A stretch of 35,388 nt of DNA from Psychrobacter sp. UBA3480 (GCF_002377945.1 NZ_DFQV01000024.1:1-35388), one strand, 5' to 3'; positions 18,868 through 27,481 are shown, counted from the first letter of the stretch. The notes: generated by a model not told the origin, from the letters alone. Program-made: numbers and translations.

Positions 18868-19033
18868 GGAGCAGTTGTGATAGAGATATGTGATAACTTG
18901 TCACTATAAGGTTGAGAGAGTTGAGATAGGCGATTGATTTTAGTACAGTAATAAAGTTAGCTAAATTAATCAATTATATTAATAGTTGTAGCTAATCTAA
19001 CTAAATATAACCTTAGCTTTTAATCATATATAG

Positions 19034-19039
19034 TATACT
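19034..19039 (+). promoter_or_regulatory. Candidate -10 box for the YceI gene
   Basis: TATACT, 107 bases before the ATG, in a very AT-rich stretch. The -35 region is poor (CTTAGC, 16 bases upstream). Confidence 0.35.
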
Positions 19040-19145
19040 TAAAGGGTAAAACTACGCTACACATACTCACTCTTACCATAACTTTTACCAACTCATTTAC
19101 TTCTCAATCACCCATAACTTAATTAGATTAAATAAGGACCATTTA

Positions 19146-19745
19146 ATGATAAATACTAAAATAAGCACGGCCACCAAAGCACTATTTATTGGCTCAGCGT
19201 TAGCAGTTACTACCATAGCAAGCGCTGCACTACCAACTCAGTGGGAATTAGACGACTCACATACTCGCGTTGGATTTTCTGTCAGTCATTTAGGGTTTTC
19301 AACCACCATGGGTCACTTCAATGATGTCAAAGGTATGGTGAATTATGATATCAAAGCACCCGATAAAACCAGCATGAACTTTACCATTGCGACTGACAGT
19401 ATCGATACCAATTGGGATGCTCGTGACAAGCATTTAAAAACGGATGAGTTTTTTAATGTTGCAAAATATCCAACCATGACTTTCAAATCTACTCAGGTCA
19501 AATTCATCAATCCTCAGCAGGCTAAAGTAACGGGTGACTTTACTTTGCTTGGTCAAACCAAACCACTAACCTTAGATGTTACATTGAACAAAATCGCTAA
19601 TAGCCCTCTTACCAAAGAGCCAGTCGTTGGTTTCCGTGCCACTGGTACACTTGATCGCGCCGCTTATGGTATGACTGCTTACGCTGACGGTATCACTACC
19701 AACGTCCCTATCCAAATCGATGGCGAGCTAGTAGAAAAGAAATAA
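19146..19745 (+). CDS. YceI-family periplasmic protein
   Basis: A 199-residue exported protein with the YceI lipocalin-like beta-barrel, a fold that binds isoprenoid or amide lipids; the physiological role is not settled. Residues 1-27 form a signal peptide (charged start, hydrophobic 11-24, ASA before the cut). WELDDSHTRVGFSVSHLG and the SIDTNWDARDKHLKTDEFF segment are typical, followed by VTGDFTLLGQTKPLTLDV and DRAAYGM. AAGGA lies 7-8 bases before the ATG. It is alone on its transcript, closed by a strong terminator. In E. coli YceI is induced by high pH; control here is unknown. Confidence 0.93.
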   Translation: MINTKISTATKALFIGSALAVTTIASAALPTQWELDDSHTRVGFSVSHLGFSTTMGHFNDVKGMVNYDIKAPDKTSMNFTIATDSIDTNWDARDKHLKTDEFFNVAKYPTMTFKSTQVKFINPQQAKVTGDFTLLGQTKPLTLDVTLNKIANSPLTKEPVVGFRATGTLDRAAYGMTAYADGITTNVPIQIDGELVEKK

Positions 19746-19788
19746 CTGTAAGCTTGTAGCTCTCTAACAGCCTCCAACAAAAACAAGA

Positions 19789-19828
19789 AAGCAGCCTACC
19801 CTCGTTTATAGAGGCAGGCTGCTTTTTT
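19789..19828 (+). terminator. Intrinsic terminator after the YceI gene
   Basis: AAGCAGCCT (19789-19797) pairs with AGGCTGCTT (19816-19824), with an inner CCTC/GAGG stem, then T6. It is nearly identical to the terminator at 21145-21184. Confidence 0.9.
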
Positions 19829-19897
19829 ATTTCCTATAGTCTCTTCTACGCTCTAATCATATATATTCATTATTTTACATAAAAGGTTTTTATATAC

Positions 19898-19926
19898 TTG
19901 AAGGCTTCATACTTTGTTGTTATATT
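19898..19926 (+). promoter_or_regulatory. Sigma-70 promoter for the FemAB-like gene
   Basis: TTGAAG (19898-19903), a 17-base spacer and TATATT (19921-19926). Transcription would start about 45 bases before the GTG start codon. Confidence 0.5.
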
Positions 19927-19976
19927 CATATATACGGATTTACGAATATATAACGCAACACTGAGGGAGTAGCAAC

Positions 19977-21068
19977 GTGGATACAGTACAAGTTGATTAC
20001 ATAGCGATAGATGCTGAGTGGGATAAGAAGGTATCAAGTCATCATTTTGATATATACCACTTATCTGGTTGGATTGCGGCCTCAGCTGTTATCGACAAGG
20101 GCAAACCTCAAGGCATCATCGCTCATTATAAAAATAAAGAAGTATTGTTACCCATTATAATTAGAGACATTGACTCAGAGCACTGGGATGCTACTTCCAC
20201 TTATGGCTACGGTGGCCCGTTGATGGACAAAACCCTCACTGATGCCGAGTTAGACGTCGTACTAGATGAGATAAGAGCTTTTCTTTGCGAGAGAGGCTGC
20301 GTGTCTTTATTTATGCGGTTACACCCGATTATTAATAAAGAATGGATACCTACAGTTGGCAAAGCACTGACTCACGGGCTGACCTTGATGTCTGATTTGA
20401 GTAAGTCAGAAGAAGAGCATTGGAGCGAAACACAAAATCGACATCGCCGCGGTATCAAAAAAGCCATAAAAATGGATGTCGTGACGAAAACAGAATTCTT
20501 GACTAGGCAAAACGCGATGGTGTTTTCAGACATTTATAAAGAGACAATGCGACACGTCAAGGCTAGTGATTATTACTTCTTTGATGATGATTATTTTTTT
20601 AATTTACTTGAAAACCTTCAAGAAAAAATACTGTTGATAACTGCCTATCAAGACGACAAACCAATTGGGTCTTCTATATATACGCTCTGCCAAGAGTCTG
20701 GCATTATGCAGTTTCATCTTGGCGGCACGCTGAACGCTTATACACATCTACAACCTTCTAAACTTATCACTCATGTCGCTCGCAATTGGGGACGAGAGAA
20801 CCGTTATGAAGTGCTACATCTTGGTGGCGGCGTTGGCTCCAATTTAGATTCTTTATATGAGTATAAGAAAGGCTTTAGCTCGCAAGAGTTACTATTTAAG
20901 ACTTATAGACTCGTTGTTAATGCAGTGAAATATACAGAGTTAGTAGCTGATATCTGGTTCACGGAAAGTGATCTGCTTTCAGACTTTTTTCCTTTATATC
21001 GAAAAGAGCCTAGCAAAGAAGAAGTGCTAGAGACTATTCAGATTGAGCCTTTAGCAAAGATGACATAG
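19977..21068 (+). CDS. FemAB/BioF2-like GNAT acyltransferase
   Basis: A 363-residue cytosolic protein of the FemAB-like double-GNAT superfamily. Evidence is the pattern of a first GNAT-like half (about 25-140, with STYGYGGPL), the basic LNRN/QNRHRRGIKKAIK segment near 151-165 typical of these proteins, and a second half with PIGSSIYTL, MQFHLGGTLNAY and LHLGGGVG before YKKGFSS. Relatives transfer amino acids to peptidoglycan precursors or act in exopolysaccharide loci; no such locus surrounds this gene. The start is GTG with GAGGGAG 7 bases upstream. It is a single-gene unit with its own promoter, enclosed by two near-identical terminators, which could mean it was inserted as a cassette. The substrate is unknown. 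Confidence 0.75.
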   Translation: MDTVQVDYIAIDAEWDKKVSSHHFDIYHLSGWIAASAVIDKGKPQGIIAHYKNKEVLLPIIIRDIDSEHWDATSTYGYGGPLMDKTLTDAELDVVLDEIRAFLCERGCVSLFMRLHPIINKEWIPTVGKALTHGLTLMSDLSKSEEEHWSETQNRHRRGIKKAIKMDVVTKTEFLTRQNAMVFSDIYKETMRHVKASDYYFFDDDYFFNLLENLQEKILLITAYQDDKPIGSSIYTLCQESGIMQFHLGGTLNAYTHLQPSKLITHVARNWGRENRYEVLHLGGGVGSNLDSLYEYKKGFSSQELLFKTYRLVVNAVKYTELVADIWFTESDLLSDFFPLYRKEPSKEEVLETIQIEPLAKMT

Positions 21069-21144
21069 TACAGATTACATCTAATACTAGAGAATATATG
21101 AGCGCTGCTGTTAATATAGTAAAGAGTAACCCCAAGCAAATAAA

Positions 21145-21184
21145 AAGCAGCCTGCCTCTATAATTGAGGACAGGCTGCTTTTTT
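21145..21184. terminator. Bidirectional terminator after the FemAB-like gene
   Basis: AAGCAGCCTG (21145-21154) pairs with CAGGCTGCTT (21171-21180), inner CCTC/GAGG stem, T6 on the right and an A tract on the left. It sits between convergent genes and resembles 19789-19828 closely. Confidence 0.9.
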
Positions 21185-21222
21185 ATCTTAACGTTTTCGA
21201 GTCAGTCTATATCTAATGCATA

Positions 21223-21660
21223 CTACTTACTTGGGATAACGTGCCAAACGCCAAGTTTATCATCACCGTCTTTGTCACCAACTTTTGTATCGTTAGCATA
21301 GAAGTATAAAGGCTTACCGTTCATTGCCCACTGATATTTGCCATCTTCACGCTTGAATGCAGCGAACTGACCTGAAGCTTTAGCATCGCTAGGCGCTTTG
21401 AAAATTGGCCACACAACTTGGCAGGCTGCACCGCAATCTGACTTATTCATAGAGTCTTTATCAAACGTATATAACGTCATATGGTTAGTAGCATCCACCA
21501 ACACCCCATTCTTGCTAGTGACTAGTGCTGTATTATTGCTCGTTGCCTGTACTTCATGCGTACCTGACATATCATTACCGACTACGTTTTTTAGAGTGGT
21601 ACACCCAGATAGTGCCAACACACCTGTTAGTGCCGATAACATCAATATATTTTTCATCAT
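21223..21660 (-). CDS. Small lipoprotein with secreted-repeat (COG4315) domain
   Basis: A 145-residue lipoprotein: hydrophobic residues 4-17 and lipobox LSGC with Cys20. The mature part has two copies of the Lipoprotein_15/COG4315 repeat. The first is VDATNHMTLYTFDKDS with the conserved C..ACQVVWPIF; the second is MNGKPLYFYANDTKVGD, ending in GVWHVI. The family is widespread and its function is unknown. Two ATG codons stand in tandem; AAGGA suits the second (MKN) slightly better, giving 144 residues. It lies convergent to the FemAB-like gene and has a 557-base upstream region with an extended -10. Confidence 0.88.
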   Translation of the reverse strand: MMKNILMLSALTGVLALSGCTTLKNVVGNDMSGTHEVQATSNNTALVTSKNGVLVDATNHMTLYTFDKDSMNKSDCGAACQVVWPIFKAPSDAKASGQFAAFKREDGKYQWAMNGKPLYFYANDTKVGDKDGDDKLGVWHVIPSK

Positions 21661-22217
21661 AACTTCCTTGTAATTTTAGTCGTATTTTTTATAGCGATAA
21701 GCTTGTGGTGGTTTACTTTATCGACTGTCCCTTTTGTTAATTCTGATATTTGTAATTTTGAATAGTCATCAAAACAGAACCTACGCTTCTTGTTAAGCAA
21801 AATAAATATAGCATACGGTTTTATATTATCTTGATAATCAATATACACGCTTACAAAAGTGGTCGAATTTTACAAAACAATAAAACGAGCTTATTTTCTA
21901 TTTCACAGGTTTGCCACTTCTCTCGTTTACTCTATTTTTAGACAGGCTCGTTTGTCTGAAAAACTTCACACATATAGCGACTCGTTGACAAAACTCATGC
22001 ATCTTCTTACGTATTTCCCATCATATTGTCTGTAGTTCTTCGTAAAATAAACCTATAGAGATGAAGAACGGCTAAACAATAGAAAAGATGACTATTGAAG
22101 TTCAGATTTGTGTGTTGAACTTAATTACTTTCGCACGCATATCAAGAAATATAGAACATTGAATAAATATACCGAGCACGGCCTAATACAGATGCTATTA
22201 AGGATACAACGACGACA
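21661..22217. other. 557-base AT-rich intergenic region
   Basis: Divergent gap between the lipoprotein gene and the FAD oxidoreductase gene. It contains the lipoprotein promoter (21805-21838), a hairpin AGACA/TGTCT near 21940-21960, and a perfect TTGACA at 21985-21990 whose -10 (TACGTA, 17 bases on) is poor. No credible gene was found. Confidence 0.55.
21805..21838 (-). promoter_or_regulatory. Extended -10 promoter with upstream inverted repeat
   Basis: The minus strand reads TGCTATATT (21805-21813). ATTATC-TT-GATAAT, a perfect inverted repeat (21825-21838), lies where a -35 would be and may be an operator. It matches a Fur box at only about 10 of 19 positions. Confidence 0.4.
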
Positions 22218-23837
22218 ATGACTCAGTCTTTTGATAAAAACTACGCTCAATCCTTTAATCGTGACGCTCATTCTGAGGTGTTATCTTACGGGGCAAAAAA
22301 CATTCAACCTAAAAAGCGTGTTGGCATTTTGGGCGGCGGTACTGCGGGATCGACGATTGCGATTCGACTTGCTGCATTAGGGTTAGAGACCTATTTGTTT
22401 GAAAAGAAAAAATCACTCATTGATGGACCACCTATGTGTCATTTGCATGCAGGTGGTAACTTGTACCGTGAAATACCGGACGAGGATTGCGTAGCGCTGC
22501 TTAAGCAATGTATCGATATTTTGCGTTTGTATCCGCATACTATTGACGTTCGTCCTACGGTGTTTGCCGTACCGACACGTGACGAAGGATTACCTGAAGA
22601 CTTACTACCGCGTTTAGATATTTTGACTGATGCTTATCAAGAACTGATCGACCAAGATGTTAATAATAAAGTATTGGGCGAGCCTGAAGATTATTATCAG
22701 CTTTATAGCCATGAGCGATTGATTGAGTTGTCTGAACGTGAGCAAGTCGCTGTGCCAAGTACGGTTGATGAGTGGATGATTCCAGTCGCTAGATACTTGG
22801 ATTTGAACAAAGTTAAATTTCCGTTAATTGTCGTTCAAGAATATGGCTGGAATATTTTTCGTTTAGCCGCTTCTGCTAAGCTTGCGCTCGAAGAATACGA
22901 CAATGCGCATGTATTTACTGAAACTGCTGTGCAAAAAGTCGTGCCGGTAGATTGTGAAAATTGTACCAACGCTGACCATCATGTCACCAAATGGCGTATC
23001 GACTATCAACAGATCCATAGTCAAGAACACGCCTCTCAGCCTGAGTCTATCGAAGTTGATTACCTAGTCAATGCTTGCGGTTTCCGTACAGGTGTTATTG
23101 ACGATATGGTTGGTGTCGAAGTCACGCGTATGGTTGAGTTCAAATCGTCTTATGTGACCCATTGGGGCGATGCTGGTGGACAGATACCAGAGATTATCGT
23201 TTATGGTCAACGAGGTACGCCAGAAGGCATGGCGCAGCTTACTCCCTACCCTGGTGGATATTTTCAGATTCACGGTATGAGTAAAGCCATTACCTTGTTT
23301 GATGATGGTCTTGTCGCATCGAGTGAAGACAGTGCACAGCCCAAACTACCACAGCAATATGTGCACTATATTGAAGACGGTTGGGATAAAGCGCCCCTAC
23401 AGGCACGTAGTCAGCAAGCGATTGAATATGTGGCGGAGTTTGTACCGACATTTAACAGCGCACGTACTGTTGGTAACGCGCTATACGGTGGGCAGCAGAT
23501 TCCTGGACAAGATGATACGCTGCGAGTCGCTGATGTGAGTTTATACTCCAATATACGCTATGCCCGTGCAGAAAACGTCAAAGCATCTTCGACCTTGATT
23601 GCCGCTGATCAAATCGTTAATGAGCTGACAGATCTAGGTTTGATAGAGAACGATACACCTCTGAATCGTAGTCGCTATGCCCATGAATGGTCGTACCTTG
23701 TCCATAACGATAGCCTCGCTGTCGATGAGGTTGCACGTGAGCTCGCTAAGCAGCGGGGATTCCCAATCGCGATGGCTCATGTCAATCATAGTATTCGTGA
23801 AGTAGCATTGGACGATCTCACGCCTGCTGATGCCTAA
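22218..23837 (+). CDS. FAD-dependent oxidoreductase of unknown substrate
   Basis: A 539-residue flavoprotein. The dinucleotide-binding motif is GILGGGTAGS (36-45) with Glu near residue 62 at the end of the second strand, and VDYLVNACGFRTG marks the later FAD-contact segment. GGGTAG also starts flavin halogenases, but the WxWxIP halogenase motif is not present, so that reading is not supported. No signal peptide or membrane segment is seen. AAGGA lies about 12 bases before the ATG, a long spacing. It is a single-gene unit closed by a strong terminator, and neighbours give no hint of a pathway. The C-terminal part after residue 480 looks like a separate helical region. Confidence 0.75.
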   Translation: MTQSFDKNYAQSFNRDAHSEVLSYGAKNIQPKKRVGILGGGTAGSTIAIRLAALGLETYLFEKKKSLIDGPPMCHLHAGGNLYREIPDEDCVALLKQCIDILRLYPHTIDVRPTVFAVPTRDEGLPEDLLPRLDILTDAYQELIDQDVNNKVLGEPEDYYQLYSHERLIELSEREQVAVPSTVDEWMIPVARYLDLNKVKFPLIVVQEYGWNIFRLAASAKLALEEYDNAHVFTETAVQKVVPVDCENCTNADHHVTKWRIDYQQIHSQEHASQPESIEVDYLVNACGFRTGVIDDMVGVEVTRMVEFKSSYVTHWGDAGGQIPEIIVYGQRGTPEGMAQLTPYPGGYFQIHGMSKAITLFDDGLVASSEDSAQPKLPQQYVHYIEDGWDKAPLQARSQQAIEYVAEFVPTFNSARTVGNALYGGQQIPGQDDTLRVADVSLYSNIRYARAENVKASSTLIAADQIVNELTDLGLIENDTPLNRSRYAHEWSYLVHNDSLAVDEVARELAKQRGFPIAMAHVNHSIREVALDDLTPADA

Positions 23838-23875
23838 TAGACATGATTCGCTGATAGGTTATTAATACATATAAT

Positions 23876-23915
23876 AAAGGAGCAGATAACCGAGATTTGG
23901 TTGTCTGCTCCTTTT
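23876..23915. terminator. Bidirectional intrinsic terminator
   Basis: A 16-bp stem, 23876-23891 with 23899-23914, one wobble position, then TTTT; the left arm begins with AAA, giving a short T run on the minus strand. It lies between the convergent FAD oxidoreductase and LOG-family genes. Confidence 0.85.
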
Positions 23916-23969
23916 GTTGCAATAGCTTTTAATATTTAAGCATTTGCTGTGTATGAATAGCTATACGAC

Positions 23970-24653
23970 TTAACTATTACTACCAGCCATTTTCTCCGTA
24001 TCCACAGCATCATCTATGGTCACTACTGTCTGTAGCATATCGATCGCTTCGCTGATGGTATTGCACACCACTAGACGATCTAAATCTTCCTGCTTCATAA
24101 AGCCTTGCTCAGTGGTATATTTCAAATGCTCAATCATACGGTCATAAAAACCATTAATATTCAGAATAATCATTGGTTTTTCGTGCTGGTACAATTGACG
24201 CCACGTAGCAATTTCCATGATTTCTTCTAATGTTCCTAGCCCGCCTGGTAGCGTGATAAAGGCATCGGCATACTCTGCCATGACGGTCTTACGCGTGTGC
24301 ATAGTGTCAGTCAAATGCAAGCGAGTCAGCTGCTCATGAGCGATTTCGTGCTTGAGCATAAAGGTTGGAATCACGCCCACTGCTTGCGCGCCGCCATTAA
24401 TTACTTCATCTGCAACCGCGCCCATCAGACCGATACTAGCGCCACCATATACTAGCCCCATGCCATTGTTTGCCAAGGCACTACCAAGCTCGCGTGCTGC
24501 CTGTTCATATACGTCACCGTTGCCCAAGCGTGAACCGCAATACACAGCCACGAGCGGCATGGACAAGGTAGACTTGTCGACTGCTTTTTCAATATTTGTA
24601 ATGTCTTTGCTTGTGATTACGTCATAAGTATCATCGTTAATTTTCATTTGCAT
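23970..24653 (-). CDS. LOG-family TIGR00730 protein (nucleotide phosphoribohydrolase-like)
   Basis: A 227-residue cytosolic protein of the LOG family, whose characterised members cleave cytokinin riboside 5'-monophosphates or other nucleoside monophosphates to base and ribose phosphate. Motifs are YGGASIGLMGAVA (69-81), the Arg121-Lys122 pair and PGGLGTLEE (136-144) with the catalytic Glu. About 32 residues precede the usual start VAVYCGSR, more than in most relatives. AAGGAAG is 5 bases before the ATG. It is transcribed alone. The older label lysine decarboxylase for this family is a misannotation. Confidence 0.92.
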   Translation of the reverse strand: MQMKINDDTYDVITSKDITNIEKAVDKSTLSMPLVAVYCGSRLGNGDVYEQAARELGSALANNGMGLVYGGASIGLMGAVADEVINGGAQAVGVIPTFMLKHEIAHEQLTRLHLTDTMHTRKTVMAEYADAFITLPGGLGTLEEIMEIATWRQLYQHEKPMIILNINGFYDRMIEHLKYTTEQGFMKQEDLDRLVVCNTISEAIDMLQTVVTIDDAVDTEKMAGSNS

Positions 24654-24956
24654 ATAGCTTCCTTAATTACCTGTCAGTTTTTATTGAGTGCTTGTTATTA
24701 GTGAAGGCTGCATACCGACACCTGTCATTTATATTGTCATGCACATGATTCATAAGACAAACTCAACCAAGCCATACGAAACTTGGAAGTCATATTTGAG
24801 CAACTGTCTTGCCAGCATTTATCTTAACATAAGCAATGCTACCACATAGTCACAACGATTTATCACTACGCAACGACTACACTTTCAAGATGCGCATTTA
24901 TTGTTCATCATAGCTTTATATTCATTATCTACTAATAAAAATACTAAGGTATACCC
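24654..24956. other. 303-base divergent intergenic region
   Basis: Between the LOG gene and the alpha/beta hydrolase at 24957. It has two TGTCAT hexamers (24723-24728, 24735-24740) spaced 12 rather than 11 bases, a near-Pho box. No gene, terminator or convincing promoter was seen. Confidence 0.5.
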
Positions 24957-25922
24957 ATGGATAATCATAACGCCTCTCCCACTGCCGAGCCATCAAGCTC
25001 TGTGGTTAATAGCAATCTCACTAATAAAAGTAATATGAATGATGCGAGCAATATTGATACTTACTCATTAAGTATCATGACCGATCGCAACCAAGCATTG
25101 GCAGCCACTGTCTACCGCCCTAAAGATGTGACAAAAAAATCCGTCATGATGGCACCAGCCACAGGTATTAAGCGTCACTTTTATCATAATTTTGCGACCT
25201 ACCTAGCAGAAAGCGGCTTTGGGGTGCTGACCTTTGATAATGAAGGAATCGGTGAGTCACTATCGACCGATCTGGCAAAATGTAGCGCTTCCTTGATCAG
25301 TTGGGGTCGCCATGACATGCCAGCTGTACTTGATGCCTTACAAGATGAGTTTCCTGATGCCTCTTATCATCTTATCGGTCATAGCGCAGGGGGTCAGCTC
25401 ATCGGCTTGATGCCCAACTATCAGGCGATTGGCTCAGTGTTCAATGTCGCTTGCTCGTCAGGGCGTATCAAAAATATGGGCATGCCCTATAAGCTTAAAG
25501 CCATGGGCTTTATGGATGCGTTTATTCCATTTGCTAACTTAACACTAGGCTATACGCCGTCAGATAAAATCGGTATGGGTGAGCCACTGCCACGCGGCGT
25601 GGCTCGTCAATGGCGTGAATGGTGTAATGGCGCGGGCTATATCAAAACCGCATTTGGCAAAAGCATACACACGCATTTCTACGATGAGCTCAGCATGCCA
25701 GCACTATGGCTTGGCTTTAGCGATGATGATATCGCCAACAGTGAAAATATGGACGATATGATAAGGGTATTTACAAAAATGCCCGTAGAAAAGCGATTCT
25801 TGGACCCTGAGTATTTTGGTCTAAATCATATCGGTCATATGCGCTATTTTAGCAGTAAGACCAATATCAAAGCGCCGCAGCTATGGCAGATGGCGGTGAC
25901 ATGGTTGCACGAACAGCCATAA
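24957..25922 (+). CDS. Alpha/beta hydrolase, COG4757-like
   Basis: A 321-residue serine hydrolase of the fold group annotated as predicted alpha/beta hydrolase (COG4757). MAPATGIKRHFYHNFATYLA (65-84) is the family's N-terminal block, FDNEGIGES follows, and the nucleophile Ser143 is in GHSAGG. An acid (Asp in LGFSDDD) and the His of GLNHIGHMRYF fit the rest of the triad. The first 35 residues are Ser/Asn-rich and disordered-looking; a start at Met27 is possible. AAGG lies 7 bases before the ATG used. No signal peptide, so cytosolic. It runs towards the exonuclease gene without a clear terminator between. Substrate unknown. Confidence 0.82.
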   Translation: MDNHNASPTAEPSSSVVNSNLTNKSNMNDASNIDTYSLSIMTDRNQALAATVYRPKDVTKKSVMMAPATGIKRHFYHNFATYLAESGFGVLTFDNEGIGESLSTDLAKCSASLISWGRHDMPAVLDALQDEFPDASYHLIGHSAGGQLIGLMPNYQAIGSVFNVACSSGRIKNMGMPYKLKAMGFMDAFIPFANLTLGYTPSDKIGMGEPLPRGVARQWREWCNGAGYIKTAFGKSIHTHFYDELSMPALWLGFSDDDIANSENMDDMIRVFTKMPVEKRFLDPEYFGLNHIGHMRYFSSKTNIKAPQLWQMAVTWLHEQP

Positions 25923-25970
25923 GCTTATTTTCATGTAGCCCCTTATATATTAGCTACGTAACAACTCAGA

Positions 25971-26693
25971 TTACTTTTCTGCGTTTTCTGCGTCTTCTAG
26001 TTTTAAGCGTTTAGTCAGTGCCGAATACAGCGAAGGCTGCATATTATGAATATTGCCTATCATCCATTTAACATAGCTGATAGGCACATCCTTGATCGGC
26101 TTGCCTTTATGCTTACCAAACGGCATCTTGTTCACAGGAGTCGCCTTATTGGAGATAGCATGTGCCGCTGCAAAATTTGTCGGCGCAATTTCTAGACGCT
26201 CGCAGCATGCTTGATACAGCAGATAGCACATCCGAGCATCGCCAAGCGCATCATGAGCGGCAATCGTCATTGCACTCGCCTCACCCTTGCCCAACAGCTG
26301 CTCGATACACTTAGACTGACCGTAAGCACGCCATTCTGGAAAAGCTGCCCGCGCAAGTCTCACCGTACAAATCAGCTTAGCAGAAGGACTGCCAATCACT
26401 CGCCAATCAAAACGTACGTTATGACCAATCAAGTACTCTGGTAATTCAAACTGCTCCAACTCAAAGCGCTCAAGACCAGCCACATCATCATCGGTAATAC
26501 CATGCACCTTTATGACAATAGGTGAAATAGATCGACCACTATTAAAGTATTTCATCCACTCAAAACCAGTTGCTACATTGATAGTAGCAACTTGGATAGG
26601 TCTGGGATCACTGCCCTGATCTGTTTCGGTATCGATAACCAACGCCGTTTCGCGCATGGTAGAGATATCAGCAGGATTAAAAGCATCATTCAT
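25971..26693 (-). CDS. DEDDh 3'-5' exonuclease with DUF3820-like C-terminus
   Basis: A 240-residue DnaQ-fold nuclease. Motif I is VIDTET (Asp21, Glu23), motif II HNVRFDW (Asp96) and motif III AHDALGDA (His147, Asp152), a complete DEDDh set for two-metal hydrolysis of DNA or RNA ends. After residue 187 a short domain, MPFGKHKGKPIKDVPISYV, matches DUF3820/QSregVF-type sequences, small domains of unknown role often seen behind exonucleases. There is no clear Shine-Dalgarno sequence; Met13 is another possible start, just before the core. It is divergent from the LytM peptidase gene. The physiological substrate is unknown. Confidence 0.88.
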   Translation of the reverse strand: MNDAFNPADISTMRETALVIDTETDQGSDPRPIQVATINVATGFEWMKYFNSGRSISPIVIKVHGITDDDVAGLERFELEQFELPEYLIGHNVRFDWRVIGSPSAKLICTVRLARAAFPEWRAYGQSKCIEQLLGKGEASAMTIAAHDALGDARMCYLLYQACCERLEIAPTNFAAAHAISNKATPVNKMPFGKHKGKPIKDVPISYVKWMIGNIHNMQPSLYSALTKRLKLEDAENAEK

Positions 26694-26847
26694 AAAATAT
26701 TAACCATCAGTAGCAACTGTCTATGCTCAGCAGAAATGTTAAGTAGATAAAACTATATTTGCTGTTTATTTCCTTAACCATAAGGATATCTATTGGGGTA
26801 AAAACGATAGATAACAATGCGATACATACGTTATCAGACGAAGCTTT

Positions 26848-26853
26848 TATAAT
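26848..26853 (+). promoter_or_regulatory. Candidate -10 box for the LytM peptidase gene
   Basis: A perfect TATAAT, 37 bases before the ATG; no good -35 hexamer at 16-18 bases. Confidence 0.35.
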
Positions 26854-26890
26854 AAAATCTCAAATGGCATAAAATATATATGAGACATCA

Positions 26891-27481
26891 ATGCTAGCAG
26901 ATGGAAACAACCAGCCTCCCAGACTTTCTTTTTTTAGTCGTTTAATAAGCCTACTAATTAAGGCTATCGTATTACTAGCACTGTTATTTGTCTTTGATAA
27001 ACTGCTACCCAGTATTAGTCAACAAACGCAATCATTTGTGGTTGCCAAATGGCAGCAATTGAGTCTATTGCAACAAGAACTACCGACCGAAAACAGCTTA
27101 CCCAGTCCACTACCAGAACGAAACCTGACAGACACTTGGGGCGCTGCACGTAGTCAAGGCCGCTCCCACGAAGGTATCGATATCTTTGCGCCGCGTAATA
27201 CTCCCGTGCAGTCGACCACGCAAGGCATAGTAAGCAAGGTTGGTGAAAACACATTGGGTGGGCGCGTGGTCGTGGTGGTAGGGCCGGGTGGCGCAGGACA
27301 TTACTACGCTCATCTAGAAGACTATGCTGACATCTCTCCCAATGACTGGGTCAATCAGGGCGATGTGATAGGTTATGTGGGCGATAGCGGTAATGCAAAA
27401 GGGACACCAACACACGTACATTATGGTATCTATATTAATGGCAGTGCGGTCAACCCTTATCCGCTTTTGCAAAAGGATTAA
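26891..27481 (+). CDS. Membrane-anchored M23 (LytM) peptidase
   Basis: A 196-residue envelope protein. Residues about 16-37 form one N-terminal membrane anchor, with the rest predicted periplasmic. The M23 domain has the zinc ligands His93 and Asp97 in HEGIDIF, His141 in YYAHLED and His175/His177 in HVHYG, so the catalytic set is complete; such enzymes cut peptidoglycan cross-links. GAGA is 6 bases before the ATG, a weak ribosome site. A short linker (40-80), helical then Pro-rich, joins anchor and domain. It is convergent with phoR and divergent from the exonuclease gene. Confidence 0.9.
   Translation: MLADGNNQPPRLSFFSRLISLLIKAIVLLALLFVFDKLLPSISQQTQSFVVAKWQQLSLLQQELPTENSLPSPLPERNLTDTWGAARSQGRSHEGIDIFAPRNTPVQSTTQGIVSKVGENTLGGRVVVVVGPGGAGHYYAHLEDYADISPNDWVNQGDVIGYVGDSGNAKGTPTHVHYGIYINGSAVNPYPLLQKD

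Larger units (their letters stand above)
18643..19145. other. 503-base intergenic region with promoters and structure
   Basis: Divergent gap between rpmE2 and the YceI gene. From the left: the proximal rpmE2 promoter with a palindrome (18680-18706), a GC-richer stretch with hairpins (about 18750-18870) that includes a second minus-strand promoter, then a very AT-rich part (18940-19030) with an inverted repeat TTAGCTA/TAGCTAA and the YceI promoter. No protein gene or recognised RNA family was seen. Confidence 0.6.

Noticed and set aside
21657..21848. 63-codon minus-strand ORF before the small lipoprotein gene
   Set aside because: GTG start, no ribosome site, no family resemblance, and it overlaps the likely promoter.
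21985..22013. Perfect TTGACA upstream of the FAD oxidoreductase gene
   Set aside because: The hexamer 17 bases on (TACGTA) is a poor -10, and the site is over 200 bases from the gene.
22218..23837. Flavin-dependent tryptophan halogenase
   Set aside because: It has GGGTAG but lacks the WxWxIP motif, and no biosynthetic genes are near.
24723..24740. Second Pho box (two TGTCAT hexamers) between the LOG and hydrolase genes
   Set aside because: The hexamers are 12 bases apart instead of 11, and no -10 stands at the right distance.
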